Shown: in pieces, positions 16,801 to 25,094 of the stretch
How positions within the stretch are numbered: the first letter of the stretch is position 1
Layout: every line of letters starts with the position of its first letter
From: Clostridiaceae bacterium AF10-41
GTDB lineage: Bacteria; Bacillota; Clostridia; Clostridiales; Clostridiaceae
Reading direction: 5' to 3'
Assembly (NCBI GenBank): GCA_027686065.1
Contig: JAQCTH010000015.1
Span: 1-56,550 of the forward strand
DNA: 56,550 bases
Position numbers and translations under genes: made by a program
The notes under the pieces: generated by a model
Told to the model about the DNA's origin: nothing
Databases searched by the model: none
What the model saw: the letters and a program-made list of their open reading frames with translations, nothing else

Positions 16801-18246
16801 TTAACTTTTTGCCCTACTAATTTTAACTATTTTACCTTTTAATTTGAATTCTTTATGCTTCTTTAAAAGTAAATTTCCCTTATTATTTAAAATATCTACA
16901 AATGAATATCCATCTTGAACATCTATTATACCTATATCTTCTCCAGTTAATTCTTCCAAATTACTTAAAGCTCCTAATATATCTATATTTCTTATTTTTT
17001 TCTTTTTACCAGCTGATAAATGTATTTTTATTACTTCACTATGAACATTTTTCTTTGTATTCATTTTATTTCCATAGTTATTTTTTTGATTTTCAAAAAA
17101 TCTTTTTCTACCTTCTATTATTTCTTCATAAGAAGGTATTTTGACTTCTTCTATTTTGTAATTAATATACTCCTCTATATCTTGTAAAAATCTATTTTCA
17201 TTTTTTCCTACTAAGGATATTGCTAGACCCTTTTTATTGTCTCTTCCACTTCGCCCTATTCTATGTACATAGCTTTCCTTTTCCATTGGAATTTCATAAT
17301 TAAAAACATTTGTTATATGATTTATATGTATTCCTCTAGCTGCTATATCAGTTGCTACTAAAACCTTAAATTCCTTATTTTTAAAACTATCCATTGTGGC
17401 TAGTCTTTCTTTTTGTTCCATATCTCCATGTAGTTCTTTTGCATTAATTTTTTCTTTTTTTAATAGTGTACTTAAGTTTTTAACTGAGTCCTTTGTATTA
17501 CAAAAAATTATTGCAGATTCATCTGTCCATGAATATAAAGACTTCAATAAATATTTAAATTTTTCTTCTTTGTCTACACTTATATACTTCTCTACTATTT
17601 TATCTCTATTAAATACTTTTGATTTTATGTTTAGAACTAGTGGATCATTCATATATTTAGAATATAATCCTTCTATTTCTTGTGGTATTGTGGCTGAAAA
17701 CAAAGCAGTATTTTTTGAATTAGGCAATTTTTTTAATACTTCTGAGATTTGGTCAATAAATCCCATATTAAGCATTTTATCACCTTCATCTATTACTACA
17801 AAATCAATATTTTCTATATTTAAATTTCCTCTTTCTATATGATCTATTACCCTACCTGGAGTCCCACATACTATATGTACTCTTTGTTTAAGTTCTCTTA
17901 CCTGTTCATTAAAGGGCTGTTTTCCAAAGATTGCTGCACATCTAACCTTCTTTAGTCTTCCTATGTTAGATATATCTTCTTTTACTTGCATGGCAAGTTC
18001 TCTAGTTGGAACTAATATTAAAGCTTTAACCTTATTTTCTTCTATATTTACTAACTCACATAATGGGATACCAAAACTTGCTGTTTTACCACTTCCAGTT
18101 TGAGATTTTACTACTAAATCTCTTTTTTCCAGCATATATGGAATAACTTCTTGCTGAACTTCTGAAGGCTTTTCAAAACCTAAATTTTTCAATGCCTTAA
18201 GAATTTCTTCACTTAATTTCATATTTTCAAAATTATCTATAATCAT
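16801..18246 (-). CDS. dbpA: DbpA-type DEAD-box RNA helicase
   Basis: 481-aa ATP-dependent RNA helicase, probably for 50S ribosome assembly. RecA domain 1: Q motif with F6 and Q31, Walker A QTGSGKT (K54), PTRELA, TPGR, and SAT (184-186). Motif II reads DEGD (153-156) instead of DEAD. RecA domain 2: IIFCNT, ATDIAARGIHI and HRIGRSGR. The last ~75 residues form the DbpA-type RNA-binding fold (IKIHLSAGKKKKIRNIDILG...FVDIL). Known: in DbpA this domain binds 23S rRNA hairpin 92. The Ala-to-Gly change in motif II is conservative but uncommon. AGGT precedes the ATG. Monocistronic with its own terminator. Confidence 0.92.
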   Translation of the reverse strand: MIIDNFENMKLSEEILKALKNLGFEKPSEVQQEVIPYMLEKRDLVVKSQTGSGKTASFGIPLCELVNIEENKVKALILVPTRELAMQVKEDISNIGRLKKVRCAAIFGKQPFNEQVRELKQRVHIVCGTPGRVIDHIERGNLNIENIDFVVIDEGDKMLNMGFIDQISEVLKKLPNSKNTALFSATIPQEIEGLYSKYMNDPLVLNIKSKVFNRDKIVEKYISVDKEEKFKYLLKSLYSWTDESAIIFCNTKDSVKNLSTLLKKEKINAKELHGDMEQKERLATMDSFKNKEFKVLVATDIAARGIHINHITNVFNYEIPMEKESYVHRIGRSGRDNKKGLAISLVGKNENRFLQDIEEYINYKIEEVKIPSYEEIIEGRKRFFENQKNNYGNKMNTKKNVHSEVIKIHLSAGKKKKIRNIDILGALSNLEELTGEDIGIIDVQDGYSFVDILNNKGNLLLKKHKEFKLKGKIVKISRAKS

Positions 18247-18322
18247 TAATTTACCTCGCTTTTTTAAACTATTATTTATTTTACCCTATAGAACTAAATT
18301 TAACAATGACAGATATTATAAT

Positions 18323-18360
18323 AAAAAATAGAGACTACATTAATCTAAACTTAGTCCCTA
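18323..18360 (-). terminator. Terminator of the HAD/DedA operon
   Basis: Minus-strand stem AGGGACTA / TAGTCTCT (18359-18352 with 18337-18330) followed by ATTTTTTA. It lies about 10 bases past the HAD stop. Confidence 0.78.
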
Positions 18361-18369
18361 CTCTATCTA

Positions 18370-18972
18370 TTAAATATTTATATTTAATTGTTTTAAATCT
18401 TTCTTTAACTTTTCTGATGTCTCAAATAACAAAGTCTTTATGTTAAGTTTTTCTGCACCTTCTATATTTACTCTTGTATCATCAATAAATATAGATTCTT
18501 CTGCAATTAAATTATATTTATCTAGAATCAAATTATATATAGCTTCTTCTGGTTTAATGAGTTTTTCCTCATAAGATACTACCCCTCCATCAAAAACTTT
18601 AAAGAAAGAATTTCTTTTATTTACCTCCTTAAATGCTAAATCATGAAAGTTAGACAAATAAAATACTTTATAATTGTTATTCTTTAGATTTTTTAATATT
18701 TCTACTGTTTCTTCAATTGGCTTTAATAATCCATACCAGTCTGTAAATGCCAATTCAATTTCAGTAGAATATAAGTTATTTCTTTCAATTATATTCCTTA
18801 CTGCTTCTTCTTCTGTTATAGTTCCTCTATCTAACATTACCCATTCTTCACTTTCAAAAATGGCTTTATATATGTCTTCTAACTTTTGATCTCCTATTTT
18901 TTCTCTTAAGTATTCCTTTGGATCAAAACTTAGTAATACATTCCCAATATCAAAAATTATGTTCTTATACAT
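18370..18972 (-). CDS. HAD-IA family phosphatase (YihX-like)
   Basis: 200-aa HAD hydrolase. Motif I is FDIGNVLLSFD: D8 is the nucleophile, and the +2 position is Gly rather than Asp, as in YihX-type glucose-1-phosphate phosphatases and haloacid dehalogenases. Motif II is LSNFHD, motif III K near residue 135 (EEKLIKP), motif IV SIFIDDTRVN. The start is the inner ATG (MYKNIIFD), with GGGGGAG six bases upstream. It lies 21 bases after the DedA gene and is probably co-transcribed. A sugar-phosphate substrate is inferred from the family. Confidence 0.87.
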   Translation of the reverse strand: MYKNIIFDIGNVLLSFDPKEYLREKIGDQKLEDIYKAIFESEEWVMLDRGTITEEEAVRNIIERNNLYSTEIELAFTDWYGLLKPIEETVEILKNLKNNNYKVFYLSNFHDLAFKEVNKRNSFFKVFDGGVVSYEEKLIKPEEAIYNLILDKYNLIAEESIFIDDTRVNIEGAEKLNIKTLLFETSEKLKKDLKQLNINI

Positions 18973-18993
18973 TAATTTCTCCCCCATCACTTT

Positions 18994-19494
18994 CTAAATA
19001 AACCAATACCCAAAAGCATATCCTGCATATATAAATACCCCATTCCAAATAGCTATCCCTAGTGTTGAATATATTGAAAATTTTATTATGTTCATTCTAA
19101 ACATTCCAGCTACAAAAGGTATTAATGTTCTTCCAACAGGAATTAACCTTGTTATTAAAACCCCTTTATCACCATAGTTCTCTACATAGAGACATACTTT
19201 ATCAATAGATTTCCGAGATTTAGGAAATTTGTTATATACTTTTGTTAATATAGGTCCTCCAAACCAATAAGATAAGGCAAATAAAACATAACTAGCTAAG
19301 GCTCCTGCTAAGGTTGATATTCCTAAAGCTACAAAAAAATTTATTCCAGCCTTAGCTATTGCTATTCCTAGCGCTGGCATTATTATTGCAGCCCCTAGCC
19401 CAGGAAAATTTAAATATTCCAAAAATATAATTACAAACAAAAATATTAATCCATATCTTGCGAAATATTCTATTATTATTTGTATCTTATCCAT
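18994..19494 (-). CDS. DedA family membrane protein
   Basis: 166-aa VTT/SNARE-associated membrane protein. Seen: LEYLNFPGLGAAIIMPALG at the N-terminal re-entrant region, GALASYVLFALSYWFGG, and the DedA core ITRLIPVGRTLIPFVAGMFRM (R/P/G-rich, re-entrant), then two closing helices. Known: DedA proteins are half-transporters, several of which flip undecaprenyl phosphate or phosphatidylethanolamine and support membrane homeostasis and envelope stress resistance. Shorter than E. coli DedA (~219 aa) but complete in motifs. GGAG is 11 bases before the ATG. First gene of a two-gene unit with the HAD phosphatase. Confidence 0.9.
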   Translation of the reverse strand: MDKIQIIIEYFARYGLIFLFVIIFLEYLNFPGLGAAIIMPALGIAIAKAGINFFVALGISTLAGALASYVLFALSYWFGGPILTKVYNKFPKSRKSIDKVCLYVENYGDKGVLITRLIPVGRTLIPFVAGMFRMNIIKFSIYSTLGIAIWNGVFIYAGYAFGYWFI

Positions 19495-19599
19495 ATTTAC
19501 TTACACTCCAAATTCATATTTAATGAATGTTATTATACCCTATCTTTCTTAATATTAAATATAAATATTCTTAATATTTACTTAACTATATCTATATAT

Positions 19600-20637
19600 T
19601 TACTGAATTATATATCCAATAAGTAGTTTTATCGTATTTTCTAAAGCCTCATAATGGGTTCTTTCCATTCCATGAGATGCATGAACTCCTGGTCCTATAA
19701 GTGCTCCTTTTATATCATTCCCACCTCTTAATGCAGCTCCAACATCTGAACCATAAAACGGATATATATCAACAGCATAACTTAATTTGTTTTCTTTTGC
19801 TAAATTTATCAAATTAGTTACCATATTATAGTCATAAGGTCCACCTGAATCCTTAGCACAAATTGATACATCATATTCTGTACAAGTTAAATCATCACCA
19901 ATACATCCCATATCTACAGCTATCATCTCAGTTATATCTTGTGGAATATATGATGAACCATGACCAACCTCTTCATATGTTGAAATAAATATTTTAGTTT
20001 TATATTTAGGTATTACTTTTTCCCTGTTTAAGAATTCTAATAACCCCATCAATGCAGCTACACTACCCTTATCATCTATAAATCTTGATTTTATAAATCC
20101 ACTCTCTGTTATAGTTGTTTTTGTATCTATGAATATAAAATCTCCTGAACAAATTCCTAATTCTTCAACATCTTTTTTACATAAAACTCTTTCATCTATT
20201 CTAACTTCCATATTTTCTGGATCACGCTTTTTGTCCTTACTATCTGCATAAACATGAGCAGCTGGACTTGTACTTAAGAATGTTCCTGTATATATTTTTC
20301 CTTCTCTTGTTCTTATTTTACAATACTCACTATCTAAAGTTGCAGGTATTGGACCTCCAAGCAATGTAAACTTCAAAGTCCCATTATTAGTTATAGATCT
20401 TACCATTGCACCCAAAGTATCAACATGAGCAGAAAGTCCTATAACTTTCCCTTCTTGTTGCCCTTCAATAGTAATTATTCCACAACCTTTATTTGTTCTT
20501 TCAAACTTATACTCAAAGCTTGTAGCTATTTCCTCAATAATATTCATAATATCAAAACAAAATCCTGTTGGACTATCAAATTCTAATATTTTCTTTGCTG
20601 TATTTAATACATATTCCTTATTAATCTTGAAATTCAT
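19600..20637 (-). CDS. M42 family metallopeptidase
   Basis: 345-aa cytoplasmic zinc or cobalt aminopeptidase of family M42 (glutamyl/deblocking type), which forms large tetrahedral assemblies and trims peptides. Metal ligands and catalysts are visible: SAHVDTLG, RFIDDKGSVAA, STYEEVGHGSS (catalytic Glu-Glu), AVDMGC, and the C-terminal GPGVHASHGMERTH. The regulatory dimer-domain insert lies at about residues 75-170. GGAGGAG lies 8 bases before the ATG. Monocistronic as far as visible. Peptide specificity is not predictable from sequence. Confidence 0.9.
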   Translation of the reverse strand: MNFKINKEYVLNTAKKILEFDSPTGFCFDIMNIIEEIATSFEYKFERTNKGCGIITIEGQQEGKVIGLSAHVDTLGAMVRSITNNGTLKFTLLGGPIPATLDSEYCKIRTREGKIYTGTFLSTSPAAHVYADSKDKKRDPENMEVRIDERVLCKKDVEELGICSGDFIFIDTKTTITESGFIKSRFIDDKGSVAALMGLLEFLNREKVIPKYKTKIFISTYEEVGHGSSYIPQDITEMIAVDMGCIGDDLTCTEYDVSICAKDSGGPYDYNMVTNLINLAKENKLSYAVDIYPFYGSDVGAALRGGNDIKGALIGPGVHASHGMERTHYEALENTIKLLIGYIIQ

Positions 20638-20730
20638 ATATTTACTCCTCCTACATTAATCTTCTAAATCAATTTTATCATTATACTATTATTATTTCTA
20701 TAATTTTAATGTTTAATAAATCAATGTTAT

Positions 20731-20945
20731 AAAATGCTTCGCAATTTAAAATTGATATAAATGAAAAGAGCCTTTAATACAATTATTTTGTACTAAAAGC
20801 TCTTTTGCTCTCTAAAACTCTTCAACGTTAACTATATAAAATTCTCCAACTATCAACTAACTAAACTGTTACTTTATCAAAGAAACTGTGAACTAACTAA
20901 ACTGTTCCCTTATAAAAAAGAAAATATATCTATTGTAGGTTTTAG
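20731..20945. repeat. Intergenic repeat tract with GCTTCGCAATTT box and AACTGTT words
   Basis: The 309-base gap 20638-20946 has no ORF. It holds ATGCTTCGCAATTT (about 20734-20747), the gshAB terminator (20764-20806), then a tract with ACTATCAACTAACTAAACTG, TTACTTTATCAAAGAAACTG and AACTAACTAAACTGTTCCC. The segment around 20868-20892 closely matches 32462-32486. It is part of the dispersed intergenic repeat family of this window. Confidence 0.55.
20764..20806 (-). terminator. Terminator of the arsR-MATE-gshAB operon
   Basis: AAAAGAGC (20764-20771) pairs with GCTCTTTT (20799-20806). Inner AATACAA/TTGTACT pairing extends the stem. The T-rich 3' arm on the minus strand runs into CATTTATAT. Confidence 0.7.
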
Positions 20946-20946
20946 T

Positions 20947-23250
20947 CTAAATAAAATCCAACAACTCAAGTATTTCCTTGGCAATCTCTCTTTCTTCTCC
21001 TTTATATGGATATGAGTGAATATGAATAGCAGGATTAAAATTAAGCTCTATTATTGCATAATTTGAATTTTCATCTTTGTAGTCTTTTATCATCATATCA
21101 ACACCACAAATATTAGCCCCTACAGCTTTTGCAGAATTAACTGCTATCTCCTTAAACCTTTTAGGTATTAAATCCGTATAATCTATGCTATCTCCGCCAG
21201 TACTAATATTAGAATTCTCTCTAAGATATACAATCTCATCCTTTTTAGGAGTATAGTCAAAATCTTTATTTTCTTGCTTTAAAAATAATTTAGCATTATT
21301 ATCCAAATTAATTTTTTCTAGTGGTGTCTTATATCCCTTACCTCTTAATGCATTTTTATTCTTTTCTTGTACAAGTTCTGTTATAGTACTTTTTCCATCT
21401 CCTATAACATTAGCTGGAACTCTATGAAGTATTCCTGGAACTTTATCTCCCACAACTAAAAACCTATATTCTTTTCCCTCTATAAATTCTTCAACTAAAA
21501 CTGTATTATCATTTTCAAAAGCAATTTTAAAAGCTTCTTTAATATCTTCTTCTCCTGCTCCATCTTTAAATATAGATATTCCTATACCAAAATTTGTTGA
21601 CTTCGGCTTAACAACTATTGATTTATTTATAAATTTATTAACACTTCCAAGTGCTTCATTTAAAGAAAAGAATTCAAAACCTGAAGGAACCTTAATATTA
21701 TTTTTATTTAAAATTTCTTTTGTAACAACTTTATTTTCCATCATTAAAATTGTTATATAACTATCTTTAGAAGTTTTTGTTGCTTGTTTTACATATTCTG
21801 TATGATTTCCTTTTTCTAATGAAATAAAATTTTCACTTCTATCTACTAAATTAGCTTTTATCCCTCTTTTTATAGCTTCTTTCATTAGTATTTGTGTTGA
21901 TAATTCTAAATCCTCAAAACCTTCTAATTTAAATCTATTTTTATAAGCATCTTCACGATATTCTTTTGCTAGCTTAATATGCCCTTCTAAAAATCCTTCC
22001 TTCTTAACCATTTCTGAAAGTTTGTGTGCATAAGTTAATTTAGGATTTAATACTTTTTCTATCATATTATCTATTACATCTTCCTTACCTAAACATAACT
22101 CATTATTCATAACTCTGATTTCATTTAATATTTCCACTGCCCAGTCTTTTTTAGATATAGTTTTTCCATCTTTATTTAAAACCACATCCATTTGCCCATA
22201 CATAGAAATTATATTTTGATTATTTTGAGCTTCTTGTTGCCAAGTTTCATAAGAACTTTCATCTTTTATAAGTAGGTATATAGTGAATATATTTATAAAA
22301 TTCAAATCTTCTAAGGATATTCCAGCCTTACTAAATGGATTTATATCTATACTTCTTATTTCTAAATAATTTATTCCATCATTTAATAAAGACTCTAAGA
22401 ATTTTGTGTTATCTATTGCTTTTAATCTTATCTGTGTATATAACTCTTTATGACTATCTATAAGTTTATCATCTATAAATCTATTAACACTTGTAACATA
22501 ATCTTTAACTGAACCATAATCTGGATATAAATCTATAGGGTTTTTATATCCACATTCACTATTTCTATAAGATACTGCTCCATCATTACTAAAACCATCT
22601 TTTGATACTTTATCTAAGTTCACTACACACTTATCACCAAAGCTTTCATGCATTATGGTAGTTCCACCTAATAAATATATAAGAAGCCATCTATATCTTA
22701 AATAGTTTCTAACTACTTTCAAGTATATATTATCTCTAAACTCTCTATAATCTTCTTCTTTCCCTAAAAGCTTATATAAGTCATTTATTAATTCTTCATT
22801 AAAGGAAAAATTATAATGTATTCCTGATATTAATTGTTTTTTACCACCATACTTTTTTAGTAGCTTTTTTCTATAATCACTTGCACCTTTTCCATTCCCG
22901 CACTCTCCATAATCCGCAACTGGAATTAAATCATCTTCCGGAATACTACAGGGCATAGATTGAGGCCAAAGAAGTTCATCTTTTATTTCTAAGGCTGTAA
23001 TATCATAAAGTAAATTTAAAAAATTATATGTTTCTTCTACTGTATTTACTGTTGGAGTTATAAGTTCTATTTGACTTTCTGAAAAATCAGTTGTTATATA
23101 TGGATGGCTAATTTTACATTCAAATACCTTAGGATGCTTGGTTAATGCCAATTTCCCTTCTCTATCTATTCTCAGTGTTTCACGTTCTACTCCAAAATTT
23201 CCTTTTAATAACTTATTTTTATATTCAAGTGATTTGATCACATTTAACAT
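20947..23250 (-). CDS. gshAB: Bifunctional glutamate-cysteine ligase / glutathione synthetase
   Basis: 767-aa GshF-type fusion that makes glutathione from Glu, Cys and Gly in two ATP-driven steps. The N-terminal ~470 residues are the gamma-glutamylcysteine ligase part (GNFGVERETLRID, TTDFSESQIELITP, GIHYNFSF, YLEIRSIDINPF). The C-terminal ~280 residues are an ATP-grasp domain (VVKPKSTNFGIGISIF, VEEFIEGKEYRFLVV, GVDMMIKD, ELNFNPAIHIH). Length fits GshF. GGAAGGAG lies 7 bases before the ATG. It overlaps the end of the MATE gene by 26 bases, so translation is probably coupled. Third gene of arsR-MATE-gshAB, presumably under ArsR control. Glutathione is uncommon in strict anaerobes, which makes the regulation of interest. 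Confidence 0.95.
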   Translation of the reverse strand: MLNVIKSLEYKNKLLKGNFGVERETLRIDREGKLALTKHPKVFECKISHPYITTDFSESQIELITPTVNTVEETYNFLNLLYDITALEIKDELLWPQSMPCSIPEDDLIPVADYGECGNGKGASDYRKKLLKKYGGKKQLISGIHYNFSFNEELINDLYKLLGKEEDYREFRDNIYLKVVRNYLRYRWLLIYLLGGTTIMHESFGDKCVVNLDKVSKDGFSNDGAVSYRNSECGYKNPIDLYPDYGSVKDYVTSVNRFIDDKLIDSHKELYTQIRLKAIDNTKFLESLLNDGINYLEIRSIDINPFSKAGISLEDLNFINIFTIYLLIKDESSYETWQQEAQNNQNIISMYGQMDVVLNKDGKTISKKDWAVEILNEIRVMNNELCLGKEDVIDNMIEKVLNPKLTYAHKLSEMVKKEGFLEGHIKLAKEYREDAYKNRFKLEGFEDLELSTQILMKEAIKRGIKANLVDRSENFISLEKGNHTEYVKQATKTSKDSYITILMMENKVVTKEILNKNNIKVPSGFEFFSLNEALGSVNKFINKSIVVKPKSTNFGIGISIFKDGAGEEDIKEAFKIAFENDNTVLVEEFIEGKEYRFLVVGDKVPGILHRVPANVIGDGKSTITELVQEKNKNALRGKGYKTPLEKINLDNNAKLFLKQENKDFDYTPKKDEIVYLRENSNISTGGDSIDYTDLIPKRFKEIAVNSAKAVGANICGVDMMIKDYKDENSNYAIIELNFNPAIHIHSYPYKGEEREIAKEILELLDFI

Positions 23251-24562
23251 CTTTGTACTCCTTCCATATTCTTAGTTTATAAAGTAAGTAGGATATAACT
23301 CCTTTTAAAATACTTGTAATTGATATTGCTGCCCATATTCCATTTACATCAAAAAACCTTACTAATACCAAAGCTATAGGTATCCTTAGCATTGTAAAAA
23401 CTATACTTATTATTGCTGGGATTTTAGGTAATCCAAGGCCTGTAAAAACTCCATTCGATATCATTTCTATAGTTGAAAATATCTGAGATACCCCTATAAT
23501 TCTTAGATAATTACTTGCAATATGAATAGTATTTTGTTCTCGAATAAATAATTTGACTAAAATTTCTGGAGTAAATATAAAAATTATTGTTATAAATAAA
23601 GAATATATAGCTCCAATACCTACTGATGTATTATACCCTTGGTTTATTCTTCTAAATTGCTTTGCTCCATAATTTTGTCCTACAAAACTTGTTATGGCTC
23701 CATTTAATCCACCAATAACCATATAAATTATTGATTCTATTTGAAGTCCAATTTTTTGTGCAGCTATTGCCTCTGATCCAAATCCTCCAACTATCCTAGC
23801 TAAAATTATATTTATTAATGTAAATAAAATTCTTTGCATTGCCATTGGAGTCCCTAAAATTGTTATTTCTTTTATCTTTATTACATTTATTATATTTTCC
23901 TTATTTATTTTTAAAACTGTTTTTCCATTGTATAAAAGTAATAAAAAAACTATTACTGTTCCTATCAAAGAAGCTATAGCAGCTCCACTTACTCCTAATT
24001 TAAAGCCATATATAAATATAGGGTCTAAAATTATATTTACTACTATACCTATAATATTTATTATTAAAGCACTTTTATTATTTCCAAAACTATTAAAAAT
24101 TCTAATAAATAAAGTATTAAAGAATGAAAAGAATAAAATTGGTCCATTTATAGCTAAATACTTATACGCTTCATTTTCCACTATAGGATTCCCTGTATTT
24201 AAAAATCCTATAAGATTTCTACCAAATATTAAAACTACAATACAATATATTAATGCAACAAACAAATTTAGAATTATTCCTGAAGATATATACTCCTTAA
24301 CTTCATTTTCCTTTTTTTCACCTATTGCATGAGCTACCTTTATTCCTGTACCTATTACAACAAAGGAATTAATAGAATTACCAAGTCCAATAAAAAAACT
24401 CGCCGAACCTATACTTGCTACTGCATCGCTCCCAAGATTTCCAACCCATATCATATCAATTATATTATATGCAAATTGTAAGAATGAACTTGCCATTATA
24501 GGAATTGCTAAAGTTATTAAAACATTAAGAACTTTCCCTTTTGTAAGATCTATCTTTTTCAT
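23225..24562 (-). CDS. MATE family efflux transporter
   Basis: 445-aa antiporter with 12 predicted membrane helices in two repeated halves, e.g. LITLAIPIMASSFLQFAYNI at the N-terminus and LGTPMAMQRILFTLINIILA at the start of the second half. Substrate unknown; MATE proteins export organic cations and drugs using Na+ or H+. Context is telling: it lies 19 bases after arsR and overlaps gshAB, so it is in a metal(loid)- or thiol-responsive operon. Export of glutathione, its conjugates or a toxic organic arsenical is a reasonable inference but not shown. Full length, no frameshift. Confidence 0.92.
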   Translation of the reverse strand: MKKIDLTKGKVLNVLITLAIPIMASSFLQFAYNIIDMIWVGNLGSDAVASIGSASFFIGLGNSINSFVVIGTGIKVAHAIGEKKENEVKEYISSGIILNLFVALIYCIVVLIFGRNLIGFLNTGNPIVENEAYKYLAINGPILFFSFFNTLFIRIFNSFGNNKSALIINIIGIVVNIILDPIFIYGFKLGVSGAAIASLIGTVIVFLLLLYNGKTVLKINKENIINVIKIKEITILGTPMAMQRILFTLINIILARIVGGFGSEAIAAQKIGLQIESIIYMVIGGLNGAITSFVGQNYGAKQFRRINQGYNTSVGIGAIYSLFITIIFIFTPEILVKLFIREQNTIHIASNYLRIIGVSQIFSTIEMISNGVFTGLGLPKIPAIISIVFTMLRIPIALVLVRFFDVNGIWAAISITSILKGVISYLLYKLRIWKEYKDVKCDQIT

Positions 24563-24581
24563 ATTTTCTCCTAATTTAAAT

Positions 24582-24899
24582 TTATTCTGACTTTTTATTT
24601 GAACTACATATGCATTTTTCTTTGCTATTTAATATTATCTTTAGAAATTTCATAAGATCATTGCAAATTTCACTATCTAAGCTATAATATATCCAAGTCC
24701 CTTCTTTTCTACATTTTACTATTCCGCAATCCATTAAAACTTTCATATGATGTGATAATGTTGGTTGGGTAAAATTAAAACTTTCTAATATTATGCAGGC
24801 ACATTTTTCACCACTTGATAACATATCTATGATTTTCACTCTATTTATTTCCCCAAGAGCCTTAAATATTCTTATATTTTTTTCATAGTTTTTAATCAT
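24582..24899 (-). CDS. ArsR/SmtB family repressor
   Basis: 105-aa winged-helix repressor. The recognition region is QPTLSHHMKVLMDCGIVKCR and the wing GTWIYYSL. A C33-x-C35 pair (EKCACIILE) sits where E. coli ArsR has its As(III)-binding C32-V-C34, at the start of the DNA-reading unit. Further cysteines are C58, C63 and a C-terminal C96-x-C98. Known: such alpha-3 sites bind As(III), Sb(III) or soft metals and release the operator. First gene of an operon with a MATE exporter and gshAB. Its promoter region carries three identical dyads, so autoregulation is likely. GGAGG lies 8 bases before the ATG. Confidence 0.92.
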   Translation of the reverse strand: MIKNYEKNIRIFKALGEINRVKIIDMLSSGEKCACIILESFNFTQPTLSHHMKVLMDCGIVKCRKEGTWIYYSLDSEICNDLMKFLKIILNSKEKCICSSNKKSE

Positions 24900-24911
24900 A
24901 GTAACCTCCTT

Positions 24912-25006
24912 ATATAGATTGTTGTCTATATATTACTTTTTAAATATATAGACATATATCTATATATATCATACTTAAATATAGATTATTATCTATATTT
25001 AGTCAA
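24912..25006 (-). promoter_or_regulatory. arsR operon promoter with three identical operator dyads
   Basis: ATATAGA-N6-TCTATAT occurs three times, at 24912-24931, 24946-24965 and 24979-24998, with starts 34 and 33 bases apart (about three helical turns). On the minus strand a promoter reads TTGACT (25006-25001), 17-base spacer, TATATT (24983-24978), so the third dyad fills the spacer and touches the -10. The other two dyads lie in the leader. This is a strong fit to a repressor array controlled by the adjacent ArsR. Confidence 0.8.
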
Positions 25007-25043
25007 TATAATTTCATTAATTGTATAATAAAATTATAAAGTA

Positions 25044-25085
25044 AAAGTGATATGATATCTTTATATAAAAATATCATATCACTTT
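25044..25085 (-). terminator. Terminator of the YgiQ-alarmone synthetase unit
   Basis: AAAGTGATATGATAT (25044-25058) and ATATCATATCACTTT (25071-25085) form a 15-bp perfect stem followed on the minus strand by TTTACTTTAT. Confidence 0.82.
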
Positions 25086-25094
25086 ACCTTGCTA

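Noticed and set aside
17782..17793. DEGD motif taken as a sign of a broken helicase gene
   Set aside because: The frame is full length and every other motif is intact, so it is treated as a variant.
20638..20946. Hidden small gene in the gap between the M42 peptidase and gshAB
   Set aside because: All frames are short and without ribosome sites; contents are a terminator and repeats.
24912..24998. Possible riboswitch or attenuator in the arsR leader
   Set aside because: Three identical 7-6-7 dyads at helical-turn spacing, one inside the promoter, fit DNA operators better than RNA folds.
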